Source of the DNA: Tropicibacter sp. Alg240-R139
Lineage (GTDB): Bacteria > Pseudomonadota > Alphaproteobacteria > Rhodobacterales > Rhodobacteraceae
Length of the DNA stretch: 64,000 nt
Direction: 5' to 3'
Assembly (NCBI RefSeq): GCF_900537075.1
Contig: NZ_UNRA01000001.1
Span: 1,264,191-1,328,190 of the forward strand
The position numbers and the translations under genes were made by a program. The notes under the pieces were generated by a model, which saw nothing but the letters and a program-made list of their open reading frames with translations, searched no databases and was not told the origin of the DNA. This document shows, piece after piece, positions 34,005-44,084 of the stretch (within the stretch, counting starts at the first letter, position 1; the number at the start of each line of letters is the position of its first letter).

Positions 34005-35039
34005 ATGCGCATTGCACGCGATCTGGCCGACGCCGTAGGCAAAACACCTTTGATCCGGCTGCGCCGTGTCAGCGAAGAAACCGGTTGTGAAATCCTGGGC
34101 AAGGCTGAGTTCATGAACCCCGGCCAGTCGGTCAAAGACCGCGCTGCGCTGTATATCATCAAAGATGCAATTGCGCGGGGTGAGCTGAAGCCCGGCGGAA
34201 CCATTGTTGAAGGCACCGCCGGCAATACCGGTATCGGTCTGGCTCTGGTTGGGGCCTCGATGGGGTTCAAGACAGTGATCGTGATCCCGGAAACTCAATC
34301 CGAAGAGAAAAAAGACATGCTGCGATTGGCCGGTGCTCAGCTGGTGCAGGTGCCTGCCGCTCCCTATCGCAACCCCAACAACTTTGTGCGTTATTCTGAA
34401 CGCTTGGCACATGAGCTTAACAAGACCGAGCCCAACGGCGCGATCTGGGCCAACCAATTCGATAATGTTGCTAACCGTCAGGCGCATGTTGAAACCACGG
34501 GGCCTGAAATCTGGGAGCAAACCGACGGAAAGGTCGATGGGTTTGTATCCGCGGTTGGGTCGGGTGGCACGCTGACTGGCATTGCTGAAGTGCTGCAACC
34601 CAAGGGCGTCAAGATCGCTTTGGCCGACCCGATGGGGGCTGCGTTGTTCAGCTACTACACAACCGGAGAGCTGGCGACCGAAGGCGGTTCGATCGCCGAA
34701 GGGATCGGGCAGGTGCGCATCACCAAGAACCTGGAAGGGTTCAAACCCGATCATGCCTATCAAATCACAGACACCGAAGCGCTGCCGTACATCTTTGACC
34801 TCCTGCGGGACGAAGGGCTGGTTATGGGTGGTTCGACCGCAATCAACATCGCAGGCGCCGTGCGTCTGGCCAAAGAGCTTGGTCCGGGCCATACCATCGT
34901 GACGATCCTGTGCGACTTTGGTACGCGTTATCAGTCGAAATTGTTCAACCCCGATTTCCTGCGCGAAAAAGAGCTGCCGGTGCCCGAGTGGATGACCCGC
35001 GCCCCCAGCTCTATCCCAGGCGTGTTCGAGGACACCTGA
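34005..35039 (+). CDS. cysK: Cysteine synthase (O-acetylserine sulfhydrylase)
   Basis: A 344-residue pyridoxal-phosphate enzyme making cysteine from O-acetylserine and sulfide. The PLP lysine lies in MNPGQSVKDRAA, the substrate loop is EGTAGNTG, and VGSGGTLTGIAEVL is the phosphate-binding region. The chosen ATG at 34005 gives MRIARDLADAVGKTPLIRL; the frame is open from 33945. In Rhodobacter the cysK next to trgAB contributes to tellurite resistance. It is followed one base later by the MscS gene. Confidence 0.93.
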   Translation: MRIARDLADAVGKTPLIRLRRVSEETGCEILGKAEFMNPGQSVKDRAALYIIKDAIARGELKPGGTIVEGTAGNTGIGLALVGASMGFKTVIVIPETQSEEKKDMLRLAGAQLVQVPAAPYRNPNNFVRYSERLAHELNKTEPNGAIWANQFDNVANRQAHVETTGPEIWEQTDGKVDGFVSAVGSGGTLTGIAEVLQPKGVKIALADPMGAALFSYYTTGELATEGGSIAEGIGQVRITKNLEGFKPDHAYQITDTEALPYIFDLLRDEGLVMGGSTAINIAGAVRLAKELGPGHTIVTILCDFGTRYQSKLFNPDFLREKELPVPEWMTRAPSSIPGVFEDT

Positions 35040-35040
35040 C

Positions 35041-37470
35041 ATGATTGGCCTGCGCCGCATATTACTGGCGGCCTGCGCCGTTTTATTGCTGGCCTTTACC
35101 AGCATGGCCCAAGCCCAACTGTCCGAAGAAAGTCGCGACTATTACAAGGGCTGGCTCAGCACTGCTGAACGGGCCGAAGAAGCGGTGGACGCCAACAAGG
35201 CGTCCAATGCAGCTTTTGAGCAGCTGCGCGCGGACATCAACGACTATCGCGAAATTTTTGACCGAGTCCGAAACCAGAACTCGGAACGCATTCGTACACT
35301 CGATGGGCAAATCGAAGCTCTTGGACCGGCGCCAACGGACGGCAAGACCGAAGCCACTGATTTGGCTCAGCTGCGCAAGCACCTGGAAGACCAGCTTGAT
35401 GCAGTGCAGGTTCCCCGCATTATCGCCCAAGAGGCTTTCAGCCGCGCCAATGGCCTGATTGACGAGATCGACAGGGTCATACGGGGGCGACAAGCCAAGA
35501 AGATGCTGGAGCGGGGACCAACCCCACTGAACCCGGTCTACTGGCCCTTGGCTTGGCATGATATCCAGGAATCCAGCCGCGCCCTGGTCAATGAAACTGT
35601 TGTCAATATCCGCGCTGATACAGTGCGCGAGCAGGTTCAGAACAACGCACCTGCAATCATCGTATTGCTGGTCATCAGCGCGGTATTATTGTGGCGAGGT
35701 AAAACTTGGTCACAATACGCGGGCGATTACTTGCGGTCCTTGGGTGGACGCGGAACCGGTGTCTGGACCTTCGTCACGTCGCTGTTCCGAATTTTTCTGC
35801 CTTGGCTTGGGGTCATGTGTTTGTGGTCAGCGGTCTATCTTACCGGTGTCCTGGGCATTCGCGGCCTGCTGTTGTGGGAGCAAGTACCAGTTTGGGCTGC
35901 AACGATCTTGTATTTCAATTGGATCGGCCGACACCTTTTCCTGCTCGGAGCGCGCGAGAGCTTCAAGTTTTTGACCGCTGCTCAGATTGCGGTTCTAAGG
36001 GTGTATATCGACCTTCTTGCCATCATGCTTGTGTTGCATGACCTGGTTCTGCTGCAAGAGCAAATCGAAAACATCTCGGATGCGAGCCGAGCGGTGATAT
36101 CGTTCCCGGTGATCCTGGTTACGGCATTCCTGCTGTTCCAACTGCAACGTGTACGCTCTCAGGATACTGAAGAAACGCCCAAATCAGCGGAAGACGGCCA
36201 AAAAGGCGCGGGCTTTGGCAAATTGGTCAATCTGTTCCGGCGGGGCCTGTATTTGTTGGGTATCTTTTCACCGGTTCTGGCCGCTGCCGGATATATCAAT
36301 GCGGCCGAGGCTATCGTTTTTCCAGCCGTCAGAACCATTGCCCTGATCGCCGTGTTGGTGATCGCGCAGCAATTCCTTGGCAACCTCTATGGGTGGTTAT
36401 CGGGCAAAGGGGATGCGGGCCGAGATTCTCTCTTTTCGGTCATCGTCGGATTCATCCTGGCCATTCTGGCCTTGCCAATCATCGCGCTCTACTGGGGCGC
36501 GCGCCAGGCGGATTTGACCGAACAGTGGTCACGCCTGTTGCAGGGGATCGATATTGGCGGAGTGGTCATTTCACCAACGAATTTCCTGACATTTGCGGTG
36601 ATCTTTACTGTTGGCTACGGGCTCACTCGGTTAGTGCAGGGAGGGTTGCGCACGTCGTTGCTGCCCAAGACCAAACTGGATCCTGGCGGGCAAAATGCCA
36701 TTGTTTCGGGCACCGGGTATATCGGTATTTTTCTGGCCGCTCTGGTTGCCATCACCGGTGCCGGCTTTGATTTGTCTTCGCTTGCGATTGTTGCAGGTGC
36801 CCTGTCGGTCGGTATCGGTTTTGGTTTGCAAACCATCGTTTCGAACTTTGTGTCTGGCATCATCCTGCTGGTCGAGAGGCCGATCTCGAAAGGCGACTGG
36901 ATCGACGTGAACGGGCAAATGGGATACGTGCGCGATATCTCGGTTCGTTCGACCCGGATCGAGACCTTTGACCGGACGGACGTGATTGTCCCGAACTCGG
37001 ATTTGATCAGCGGTTCGGTCACCAACTACACACGCGGCAACACAGTGGGTCGTGTTATTGTCCCCGTTGGCGTCGCTTATGGCACTGATACGAGGGTGGT
37101 CGAAAAGATCTTGGGCGAGATCGCCAATGCCCATCCGATGGTGCTGGCCAATCCGTCGCCCAGTGTGGTGTTCCAAGGTTTTGGTGCGGATTCGCTGGAT
37201 TTTGAAATTCGCGCTATCTTGCGGGATGTGAACTGGGCGCTATCAGTCAAATCCGACATGAACCACGAGATTGCCAAACGGTTCACTGAAGAAGGGATCG
37301 AAATCCCCTTCGCACAGCGCGACGTCTGGCTGCGCAACCCCGAGGCCTTGCAATCCTCGTCGACGGCAAACGCGGCTGCTGCGCCAGCTGTTTCGCAAGG
37401 CCCAGTAGACATGACCGAAGGCGATCTCGATACAGATGCAGATGGAGACGCTGATGGCGACACCTACTGA
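35041..37470 (+). CDS. Large MscS-type mechanosensitive channel with DUF3772 domain
   Basis: An 809-residue membrane protein. A signal peptide ends near MAQA, followed by a periplasmic helical domain (about 27-190) of the DUF3772 type. Then about ten membrane segments lead to the MscS core, with IVAGALSVGIGFGLQTIVSNFVSGIILLVERPISKGDWI and the beta domain with VPNSDLISGSVTNYTR. The C-terminus is an acidic tail (TEGDLDTDADGDADG). Such channels release solutes in osmotic downshock. It starts one base after the cysK stop and overlaps the alaX start by 17 bases, so the three are co-transcribed. Confidence 0.92.
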   Translation: MIGLRRILLAACAVLLLAFTSMAQAQLSEESRDYYKGWLSTAERAEEAVDANKASNAAFEQLRADINDYREIFDRVRNQNSERIRTLDGQIEALGPAPTDGKTEATDLAQLRKHLEDQLDAVQVPRIIAQEAFSRANGLIDEIDRVIRGRQAKKMLERGPTPLNPVYWPLAWHDIQESSRALVNETVVNIRADTVREQVQNNAPAIIVLLVISAVLLWRGKTWSQYAGDYLRSLGGRGTGVWTFVTSLFRIFLPWLGVMCLWSAVYLTGVLGIRGLLLWEQVPVWAATILYFNWIGRHLFLLGARESFKFLTAAQIAVLRVYIDLLAIMLVLHDLVLLQEQIENISDASRAVISFPVILVTAFLLFQLQRVRSQDTEETPKSAEDGQKGAGFGKLVNLFRRGLYLLGIFSPVLAAAGYINAAEAIVFPAVRTIALIAVLVIAQQFLGNLYGWLSGKGDAGRDSLFSVIVGFILAILALPIIALYWGARQADLTEQWSRLLQGIDIGGVVISPTNFLTFAVIFTVGYGLTRLVQGGLRTSLLPKTKLDPGGQNAIVSGTGYIGIFLAALVAITGAGFDLSSLAIVAGALSVGIGFGLQTIVSNFVSGIILLVERPISKGDWIDVNGQMGYVRDISVRSTRIETFDRTDVIVPNSDLISGSVTNYTRGNTVGRVIVPVGVAYGTDTRVVEKILGEIANAHPMVLANPSPSVVFQGFGADSLDFEIRAILRDVNWALSVKSDMNHEIAKRFTEEGIEIPFAQRDVWLRNPEALQSSSTANAAAAPAVSQGPVDMTEGDLDTDADGDADGDTY

Positions 37471-38182
37471 ACTTTTGTTCCGGCAGGACACCTATCTGCA
37501 AGAGGCCCCAGCGACCGTTGTGGCGCATACCGATCAGGGTGGCGTTATCTTGGACCAGAGTCTGTTCTACGCCACTGGCGGTGGCCAGCCGGGCGACGCA
37601 GGTGCCTTGCGGTGGGATGGTGGCGAGATGCCCGTGGCGACAACCGTCAGAGCAGAGGATGGCGCAATTGCTTTGGTTCCCGTCGAAGGCGCGCAATTGC
37701 CGCCTATCGGAACTCAGGTGACCCAATATCTGGACTGGGAGCAGCGCTATGCCTTCATGCGCGTCCACACGGCGTTGCATTTGCTGTCCGTCGTGATCCC
37801 GCTGGAGGTGACTGGCGGTTCGATCGGTGCGGCGAAGGGTCGGTTGGATTTCAATATGCCTGAAGCACCCGAAGATAAGGAAGCCCTACAAACGCACCTG
37901 CAGGAGTTGATAGATCGCGACCTACCGGTGACCGAGAATTGGATCACCGACGCCGAGTTGGACGCCAACCCAGGTTTAGTCAAGACGATGTCGGTGCAGC
38001 CACCGCGTGGCTCAGGCAAAATCCGCCTGGTTCGGATCGGGCAGGGCGACGCTCAGGTTGACCTGCAGCCCTGTGGCGGGACCCATGTGGCGCGCACTGG
38101 TGAGATCGGAAAAACCCGTCTGGGCAAGGTCGAAAAGAAGGGGCGGCAGAACCGCCGGGTCTACTTGCATTTAGATGGGTGA
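37454..38182 (+). CDS. AlaX-type alanyl-tRNA editing protein
   Basis: A 242-residue stand-alone editing protein that hydrolyses mis-charged Ser-tRNA(Ala) or Gly-tRNA(Ala). The zinc-site motifs are HTALHLL (HxxxH) and CGGTHVARTGEIG, as in the AlaRS editing domain. The start MATPTELLFRQDTYLQ at 37454 overlaps the channel gene; an earlier frame start at 37436 is less likely. A tRNA-Ser gene follows immediately, which may be coincidence but fits a tRNA-quality function. Confidence 0.9.
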   Translation: MATPTELLFRQDTYLQEAPATVVAHTDQGGVILDQSLFYATGGGQPGDAGALRWDGGEMPVATTVRAEDGAIALVPVEGAQLPPIGTQVTQYLDWEQRYAFMRVHTALHLLSVVIPLEVTGGSIGAAKGRLDFNMPEAPEDKEALQTHLQELIDRDLPVTENWITDAELDANPGLVKTMSVQPPRGSGKIRLVRIGQGDAQVDLQPCGGTHVARTGEIGKTRLGKVEKKGRQNRRVYLHLDG

Positions 38183-38238
38183 TCGACGCGATTACCCCCT
38201 TGCAAATCCTTTCGGGATCATCCAAATAACCCCGACAC

Positions 38239-38328
38239 GGAGAGGTGGCCGAGTGGTCGAAGGCGCACGCCTGGAAAGTGTGTAGGCGGGAGACCGTCTC
38301 CAGGGTTCGAATCCCTGTCTCTCCGCCA
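38239..38328 (+). tRNA. tRNA-Ser (anticodon GGA)
   Basis: A 90-base type II tRNA. The acceptor stem is GGAGAGG / TCTCTCC with one G-U pair. The anticodon loop is CTGGAAA with anticodon GGA at 38273-38275. A long variable arm follows. GGTTCGAATCC is the T-arm and the CCA end is encoded. The lower-GC accessory block starts immediately downstream. Confidence 0.97.
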
Positions 38329-38395
38329 TAATCCCCAAATAATTTCATTATTGGCTGGACATAAGTCCGTGACGGGCAGAGCTTTGATCAACTCG

Positions 38396-39517
38396 CTAAC
38401 AATCAACTGCGTTTTTCCCAGTATCACTGTCGCAAGAAGGTTCTGGCTGGGGGAGCAACCCATCGCCCGACATAAGTATGGCCAATGGGCGACCCGCAGG
38501 AACATGTCCAAACGCAATCAGCAAACAAACGGTGATGGGTACACTCAAAAACGCGCCGGCGATTCCCCAGATTGTGCTCCAGACCGTGAGCGACAGGATC
38601 ACCATGAAAGGCGCGAGGTTCAGCCTGCGTCCCATGATTGCAGGCTCAACGATGTTGCCAACCACAAATTGGACCAATCCGCAGCCCAACAACACGAACG
38701 AGAGCGGACCGATCGACTCAAATTGCAACAGGGCGACAATGGCAGGAAAAAGCACGGCCACGATCGCACCGATTGAAGGGATGAAATTCAGCGCAAATGT
38801 CAAAAGAGCCCAGGTTTCTGCAAAATCCAACCCGACCAGACGCAGGATCGTATAACAGAGTGCTCCGGCCACTGCGCTGCACAGGGTTTTGACACCGACA
38901 TAGAGCTGCAATGCACTGACAACTTCCTTGCTGACGCGTTGGATGCGTTCATGTCGTTCACTGTCTCGAAATGCCAATGACATCTTGCGGGTCATCGGCT
39001 TGGCCTCGGCAAGCATGAACGCAATGTACAAAATCACCAAGATCAGGCCGCCGAGAAAGCCGCCGGCCTGATCAGCGGCATCCACTGCCACGCCGGAAAT
39101 GTTCAGACTGCTCAGCTGCTCTTTTGCCATCTTTGCATTCTCTTCGCCGACAACTGATATGATCCTTTGAAAGATCTGCGCAAAGCGCTCTTGATAAAGC
39201 GGTACGGCTGCCGCGACCTGAGACGCCTGACGGCCAATGATTGTGGCGGCACCAAAGAGGCCAAGGATCACACCACAGATTGCCAGTATGTGGGCCAGCC
39301 AACGTGGGCATGAATATCCGCGCCATTCCAAAGAGGTGATCCACTGGATGGTTGCGGTCAAAAGGACGAACAATAGCAATGCAATCGAAAGCGGAATAAA
39401 AAAGGTCGCACCTAAGATCAGCGCGGTGACGATGATCGCGATTGATCCCAAAATCGCAAAGACGGAAACGGCGTACTGAGTTGATAGCCCAGAGATGTGC
39501 TCTTCTTTTTTGTCCAA
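38396..39517 (-). CDS. AI-2E family transporter (PerM-like)
   Basis: A 373-residue membrane protein with about seven to eight segments. The domain order and motifs (LNFIPSIGAIVAVLFPAIVALLQF, VGNIVEPAIMGRRLNLAPFMVILSLTVWSTIWGIAGAFLSVP) are those of the AI-2E transporter/PerM family, which may export small molecules or be channel-like. The best start is a TTG at 39517 with GGAGG upstream; the frame opens 60 bases earlier without a ribosome site. It points towards the tRNA-Ser gene. Confidence 0.88.
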   Translation of the reverse strand: MDKKEEHISGLSTQYAVSVFAILGSIAIIVTALILGATFFIPLSIALLLFVLLTATIQWITSLEWRGYSCPRWLAHILAICGVILGLFGAATIIGRQASQVAAAVPLYQERFAQIFQRIISVVGEENAKMAKEQLSSLNISGVAVDAADQAGGFLGGLILVILYIAFMLAEAKPMTRKMSLAFRDSERHERIQRVSKEVVSALQLYVGVKTLCSAVAGALCYTILRLVGLDFAETWALLTFALNFIPSIGAIVAVLFPAIVALLQFESIGPLSFVLLGCGLVQFVVGNIVEPAIMGRRLNLAPFMVILSLTVWSTIWGIAGAFLSVPITVCLLIAFGHVPAGRPLAILMSGDGLLPQPEPSCDSDTGKNAVDC

Positions 39518-39790
39518 GTTTGTTTCCTCCGAGTCTTTTCGTGATCGACAGCAAAGATGCAGCGACAACGGCCTCATCTTACAAAACTAATCCCAAAACG
39601 TCGTTCAGCGTGTCATGCAGTCAATTTCAGTCCGGGCCATCGTCGTTCATTTGCGTTAACTTTCAGCGACGTGCGCCGTATTCTTAATCGCCTTTGGAAA
39701 GAGCGCCGCAGTCCGTACACCAGTGTGATATGCCTGATTATGTAAGCGACTTGGAACGGCCATTGGTGGGTGTTTCACGCACAAGCAAGA

Positions 39791-41002
39791 TCATGTGGGA
39801 TGTATTTTCAGCCTCATGTGCTTGGGCCCACGAAGGTTCAGGTTATCAGCCCAGACAACTTCTGGTTCCAACAACTCAAACCGATGCAGGTATTGTAGCA
39901 GGAACTCAAACGCGACTTTGGCCTCGAACCGGGCCAATTGTATTCCGGCGCATAAATGAGTACCTGTTCCAAAGCTCAGGTGATGGTTTCGCGTACGGGT
40001 TATGTCGAATGCGTCAGGCGCATCAAATCTTTCTGGATCGCGATTGCCGGACGCCAGAAACATCAAGACCAAGTCCTCTTTTTGGATGTCATGACCGCCT
40101 AGTTCCATATCGCGCTCTGCAATCCGCCCGGACATCGTGACAGGTGTTTCAAAACGCATGATTTCTTCGATTGCGTCGGGGATCAGGCTGGGATCATTCT
40201 TGAGAAGCTCAAGCTGATCTGGGTTCTCCAGCAAAAGCCGCACGCCATTGGCGAGAACACAGGTCGTCGTCTCGTTTCCAGCATTCAGAAGGATCATGAG
40301 ATTGGCTGTGACCTGCTCGCGGGTCAGGATACCTTGATCTTGGGCCGCAAGAGCCAGGCTGCTCAAAAGATCTTCTCCGGGTGACTTGAGGGCCGCTTCG
40401 ACCTTTTCATCCAGATAATGTACAAAATCCATCACTTGCGCGGCACGCACCTCTAGATCAGCATCTTCGATATGGGTGTAGAATTTCAGGATGATCCAGG
40501 AATATGCGTCACACCATTCTTTGATTTGTTTAATGTCCTGTGGGGGAACACCTACAATCTTTGCAATCACAAGCAGGGGGAGGGGCACCGAAAACTCGCT
40601 CATGAATTCAATCTCGCCGCGATCAAGACCAGGTTGCAAGAGCTGCGCACACCGCGCCACAATATCCGCTTCGTATTCGATGACAGCGGTGCGCGTAAAG
40701 GCGGCATGAGTTGCGTCGCGCAGGTGACGGTGAACAGGGTCATCCACCTGGATCATGATCCGGGCGATGATGTCAAAGACGGGTTGGAATTCAGGCTTAT
40801 AACGATACCTTGCCCGGCTGACGCGCTCTGCCGAGAATTCCTTGGATTTCAGAATCTTCGAAATATCTGAGTAGGTGAAGGCCATCCAAGCCTTCATCGA
40901 CGGATCCCATGCAATTGGCGCGGTTTCACGCAGGTTTTTGTAGGTTTCGTAGGGATATTGCTGAACACGCATGCTCATTATCTCGGATACTTGCACGGTC
41001 AT
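39791..41002 (-). CDS. Cytochrome P450 (second)
   Basis: A roughly 403-residue soluble P450. The I-helix is NAGNETTTCV (the usual Gly-x-Asp/Glu-Thr becomes GNET), and the haem loop is LSFGTGTHLCAGIQLARFEA with the cysteine ligand. The Glu-x-x-Arg is EIMRFETPV region. The ATG at 41002 has GAGGAG directly adjacent, and inner ATGs near MSMRVQQYP are alternatives. No redox partner genes are adjacent. It lies within the lower-GC block and its substrate is unknown. Confidence 0.92.
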   Translation of the reverse strand: MTVQVSEIMSMRVQQYPYETYKNLRETAPIAWDPSMKAWMAFTYSDISKILKSKEFSAERVSRARYRYKPEFQPVFDIIARIMIQVDDPVHRHLRDATHAAFTRTAVIEYEADIVARCAQLLQPGLDRGEIEFMSEFSVPLPLLVIAKIVGVPPQDIKQIKEWCDAYSWIILKFYTHIEDADLEVRAAQVMDFVHYLDEKVEAALKSPGEDLLSSLALAAQDQGILTREQVTANLMILLNAGNETTTCVLANGVRLLLENPDQLELLKNDPSLIPDAIEEIMRFETPVTMSGRIAERDMELGGHDIQKEDLVLMFLASGNRDPERFDAPDAFDITRTRNHHLSFGTGTHLCAGIQLARFEAKVAFEFLLQYLHRFELLEPEVVWADNLNLRGPKHMRLKIHPT

Positions 41003-41181
41003 CTCCTCGATGGGTAGGGACCACACTGGCATCAAGAGGGATATTTTCACACCTTTTTGCATCCGATCATCAATGGTTTTTCTTTGGACGGTCAGTCATT
41101 AGTTGATGTCTCGACCCTAAAAGCATTCGCCAGTGTTGCGTTGCCAGCGACCGTCCGAGAGATGCTTGATCAATCTAGACA

Positions 41182-42069
41182 CTAGATCCAAAAGGTCATG
41201 ATCACGGGCAAAACCAAAACGGTTGAAAGCGTTGATAACAGTATAAACCCGGCTGCGTCTGGCGCATGCTCTGGAAAATTCTGTTCTATGAACAGATAGG
41301 TTGCGACGGAAGAAGGCATGAAGCAGCACAAGATAAACGCACTGCGCTCGACACCCTGAAGCCCGAACAACCAAGTAACACTCGTGGCAACGATTGCAGC
41401 CATTACAAGATGCAAAACGGTTAGAACAGCTGCCCGGCCAAACCTACCCATCTTAAGCGTCGCCAAGGTATGACCCAAAGTCAGAAGCATCAAAGGGATC
41501 GACATGCCACCCAAAATGCCGAACGATTTTGCGATGGGTTCCGGAAGTGTCTTGCCGGTCGACAAAAGGATCAAAGACAGCGCAACGGCATAAATTATGG
41601 GTGACGTGACCAGACTGCGCACAGAAAACTTTCCGGCGGGGATCCACATCCCAACGGTGAAGATACTGACCAGCACGGCCACCACAAAACCCATCGAATA
41701 TGCCATCCCGCCACTGCCGAGCGCCAAAAGGGTAATTGGCAAGCCGACATTCCCCACGTTGCCGTGCATCAGAGGCGTCAGAAAGGCGCGCACCGGCATC
41801 CGGAGCACTTTGAGGGCAAGGAACCCTAGAACACCGAAGGCTGCGATGGCTGTAGCACTGGCGGCCAACATCGACAGGAAACTGTCAATTTCAATCTGGG
41901 TGGATGACAGATGGGAAACGATAAGCGTGGGGTAGCCTATGTTCTTTACCAAACTACCGATCGTCTGATGATCAAACGGCATTTTCCGAAGGGCCAAGAC
42001 GTATCCTGCAGCGGCACAAATCAACACCGGCAGAACCACATTCATTACGTGGAAGATCAAGATTTCCAC
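41182..42069 (-). CDS. AEC family (auxin-efflux-carrier-like) permease
   Basis: A roughly 295-residue ten-segment permease. It contains VVLPVLICAAAGYVLALRKM, MHGNVGNVGLPITLLALG and MPSSVATYLFIEQNF, which match the AEC family exporting malonate, malate or auxin-like acids. The start is probably the GTG at 42069 (AAGGAC upstream), with the frame open from 42165. The substrate is not known. Confidence 0.83.
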   Translation of the reverse strand: MEILIFHVMNVVLPVLICAAAGYVLALRKMPFDHQTIGSLVKNIGYPTLIVSHLSSTQIEIDSFLSMLAASATAIAAFGVLGFLALKVLRMPVRAFLTPLMHGNVGNVGLPITLLALGSGGMAYSMGFVVAVLVSIFTVGMWIPAGKFSVRSLVTSPIIYAVALSLILLSTGKTLPEPIAKSFGILGGMSIPLMLLTLGHTLATLKMGRFGRAAVLTVLHLVMAAIVATSVTWLFGLQGVERSAFILCCFMPSSVATYLFIEQNFPEHAPDAAGFILLSTLSTVLVLPVIMTFWI

Positions 42070-42385
42070 CGGCTGGTCCTTTCTCGCTAAAGACAACGAT
42101 GAGATGATAAACAAAGGTGCAAGAAAGTCTCGGACAACAAAAGTCTTGACGGTTCTGTTTTTCAAATTGGACTGCAGTCATTGCGTAAGGGTGACAATGG
42201 CTGCTGCGTCTGGCCGGCCGATGCCTCTGAGGCGAAGCATGCTCTAGATGTCTTCGAATTTGAACTGATGTGCCTCCATAGCGATTTGTTGCACCAAGGG
42301 CCCATCATGCTCTAACTTTTTGAATGTAATGTTCAAAGGCGGCTGGTCACTTTCGCCAGGCGAACCTGGCAATGGAGCAAGATGC

Positions 42386-43246
42386 ATGAACTCGGATTCC
42401 TACGCTGACGACGTTTATGTCGACACAAGTCTGGCTTTCATGGATCTCGAGAGATACGCCATTCTCATACTGGTTGCCCTGCCGCTGGCTGTGATCATAG
42501 GCTTTGGATTTGGAACCTGGCGCCGCAACATAATGGTGCGAAACGGAAAGGACGTTGACCTTTTTGTCGGCGAAACCACACTAGGGGCTTTCCTTTCGCT
42601 CCTTGGCTTACTTCTGGCGTTTACCTTTGGGAATGCCCTTACTCACAGCTTCGAAAGAAAAACCGCAATGGCCACCGAAGCTGCGGCGCTTGGGACGGCC
42701 TTTCTGTATGCCGACTTTCTAGGCGACCCGCAGCGCAATGAACTTAAGAAAACGCTGCTGGACTATTCGCGAACGCGGATTCTGCCAGAAGCCAGCTCTT
42801 TGCGTTCGGACAAGGATGTTTCACGCTATCTGGCACGTACACTTGAAATACAGGGGCAGCTCTGGCCAATCACGCAGGCTGCTTTTGAGACACCAACACC
42901 TGCGCCCATTGTATCGCTTGTTTCCAAATCGGTTACTGACGTGCTGGACGCGCATACGTTTCGCATGGTGTCTTTGCCGGCGCCCGTTTCGTTTTTTGGC
43001 AATTGGATGATGATCATTGCCGCTGGGGTGGCGTTGTTCTTGTTGGGAAACCGCGCGGCTTTGCTTGGAAGACAACTCAGTTGGCGAACCTTTGTGTTCT
43101 GCGTCTTTCTTGTCACCATTATCCTCGTCATACTCGACACTCAACGCGCCACAGAAGGCTATATTCGCCAGGACCAAGGCGTGCTGGTTTCTGCAATAAT
43201 CCAGATGGAGCAAGCTTTTGATACGGAATCATCTTCAGCAGATTGA
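42386..43246 (+). CDS. DUF4239-like membrane protein
   Basis: A 286-residue protein with N-terminal membrane segments (about 23-45 and 70-95), a cytoplasmic or periplasmic helical region, and two C-terminal segments. TLGAFLSLLGLLLAFTFGNALTHSFERK and EAAALGTAFLYADFL resemble the bestrophin-like DUF4239 family. Function unknown. The ATG at 42386 follows GGAGCAAGATGC. It stands alone, divergent from the AEC gene. Confidence 0.62.
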   Translation: MNSDSYADDVYVDTSLAFMDLERYAILILVALPLAVIIGFGFGTWRRNIMVRNGKDVDLFVGETTLGAFLSLLGLLLAFTFGNALTHSFERKTAMATEAAALGTAFLYADFLGDPQRNELKKTLLDYSRTRILPEASSLRSDKDVSRYLARTLEIQGQLWPITQAAFETPTPAPIVSLVSKSVTDVLDAHTFRMVSLPAPVSFFGNWMMIIAAGVALFLLGNRAALLGRQLSWRTFVFCVFLVTIILVILDTQRATEGYIRQDQGVLVSAIIQMEQAFDTESSSAD

Positions 43247-43516
43247 TCGTGTTGGCCTTGCATAGGCGCTGGTTCAGGCTTGGACAAGACAATTGGAACC
43301 GACGGCATCCCGCAGTGTGAAAAGGGTGCGATCCCATCAAAGAAAGTTTGACTTGCAGAACCTCTTTCCGTTTTTGAAGCAGCCCCCGGTTTAGAATCCT
43401 CTTTATAGGACTCTACAGTCCAGGCAATTGAGACAGTTCCAATCTATATGCTCGACTTGTGACGGTAGGTCGGCCATTCTAACACCACTGGTTGGAATAA
43501 AGTCAGAGGCAAGAGT

Positions 43517-43840
43517 ATGAAACAAAGTAATTTTGCGACTATGTTCTCGACGTTGATGGTCGTCCAAGGTTTGAGTATAGGCGCGGTTTGGGCTGCGGAC
43601 ACGTCACAACCACCAGCTGTAATATTGTGCACCATCGAAGGCACCACGCATTACGCTTATCTGTCTGTTGTCGGAGCAGATGGTACGGCCCGGTACCAAA
43701 GTGTTGGCGGTGGCGTTGCTGAGTTTTCGGCAGACGGAACAGTCAAAGCTGCGGGCACAATGAACACAGGCAACTGTTCTGGTAAAACCATCAAACAACT
43801 CAGACAAGATGGTCAGACGCGCGAATTTTCTCAGCCATAA
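43517..43840 (+). CDS. Small secreted protein of unknown function
   Basis: A 107-residue protein with a signal peptide (MFSTLMVVQGLSIGAVWAADTS) and a short beta-rich mature part with two cysteines (ILCTIEG and GNCSGKT) that could form a disulfide. AGAGGC precedes the ATG by a few bases. Not recognised. It lies near dsbB, so the cysteines could be DsbB/DsbA substrates, but that is speculative. 43247-43516 before it holds no recognised feature. Confidence 0.55.
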   Translation: MKQSNFATMFSTLMVVQGLSIGAVWAADTSQPPAVILCTIEGTTHYAYLSVVGADGTARYQSVGGGVAEFSADGTVKAAGTMNTGNCSGKTIKQLRQDGQTREFSQP

Positions 43841-44084
43841 AACCCATCTAGCCGGTGGCGAAAGCCGATTCAGCGATGAAATTGAACCATTCGCGTAACA
43901 CGGCGATGGCTTTTCCAGGTTCACGTAAGGGCAAAAACAAAACGTCTTTCACGAACCAGAAGGTGATCAACGTGATTCAAAACTTAGGGTTTGAACCTTT
44001 CAAAGCTTGCGAGGAGCAAGAACGAGCGTCAGTGTGTTTCTAAGAGGTGCATTTTGACGACCGATTTTGCAAAGAGGGACAAAG

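Noticed and set aside
33603-35105. Minus-strand 500-codon open frame
   Set aside because: It is antisense to trgB and cysK, both well supported by motifs.
43855-43970. Minus-strand remnant of a LysR-like C-terminus
   Set aside because: About 40 stop-free codons end in LREWFNFIAESAFA, but similarity is too weak and the upstream part is closed by stops; not enough for a pseudogene call.
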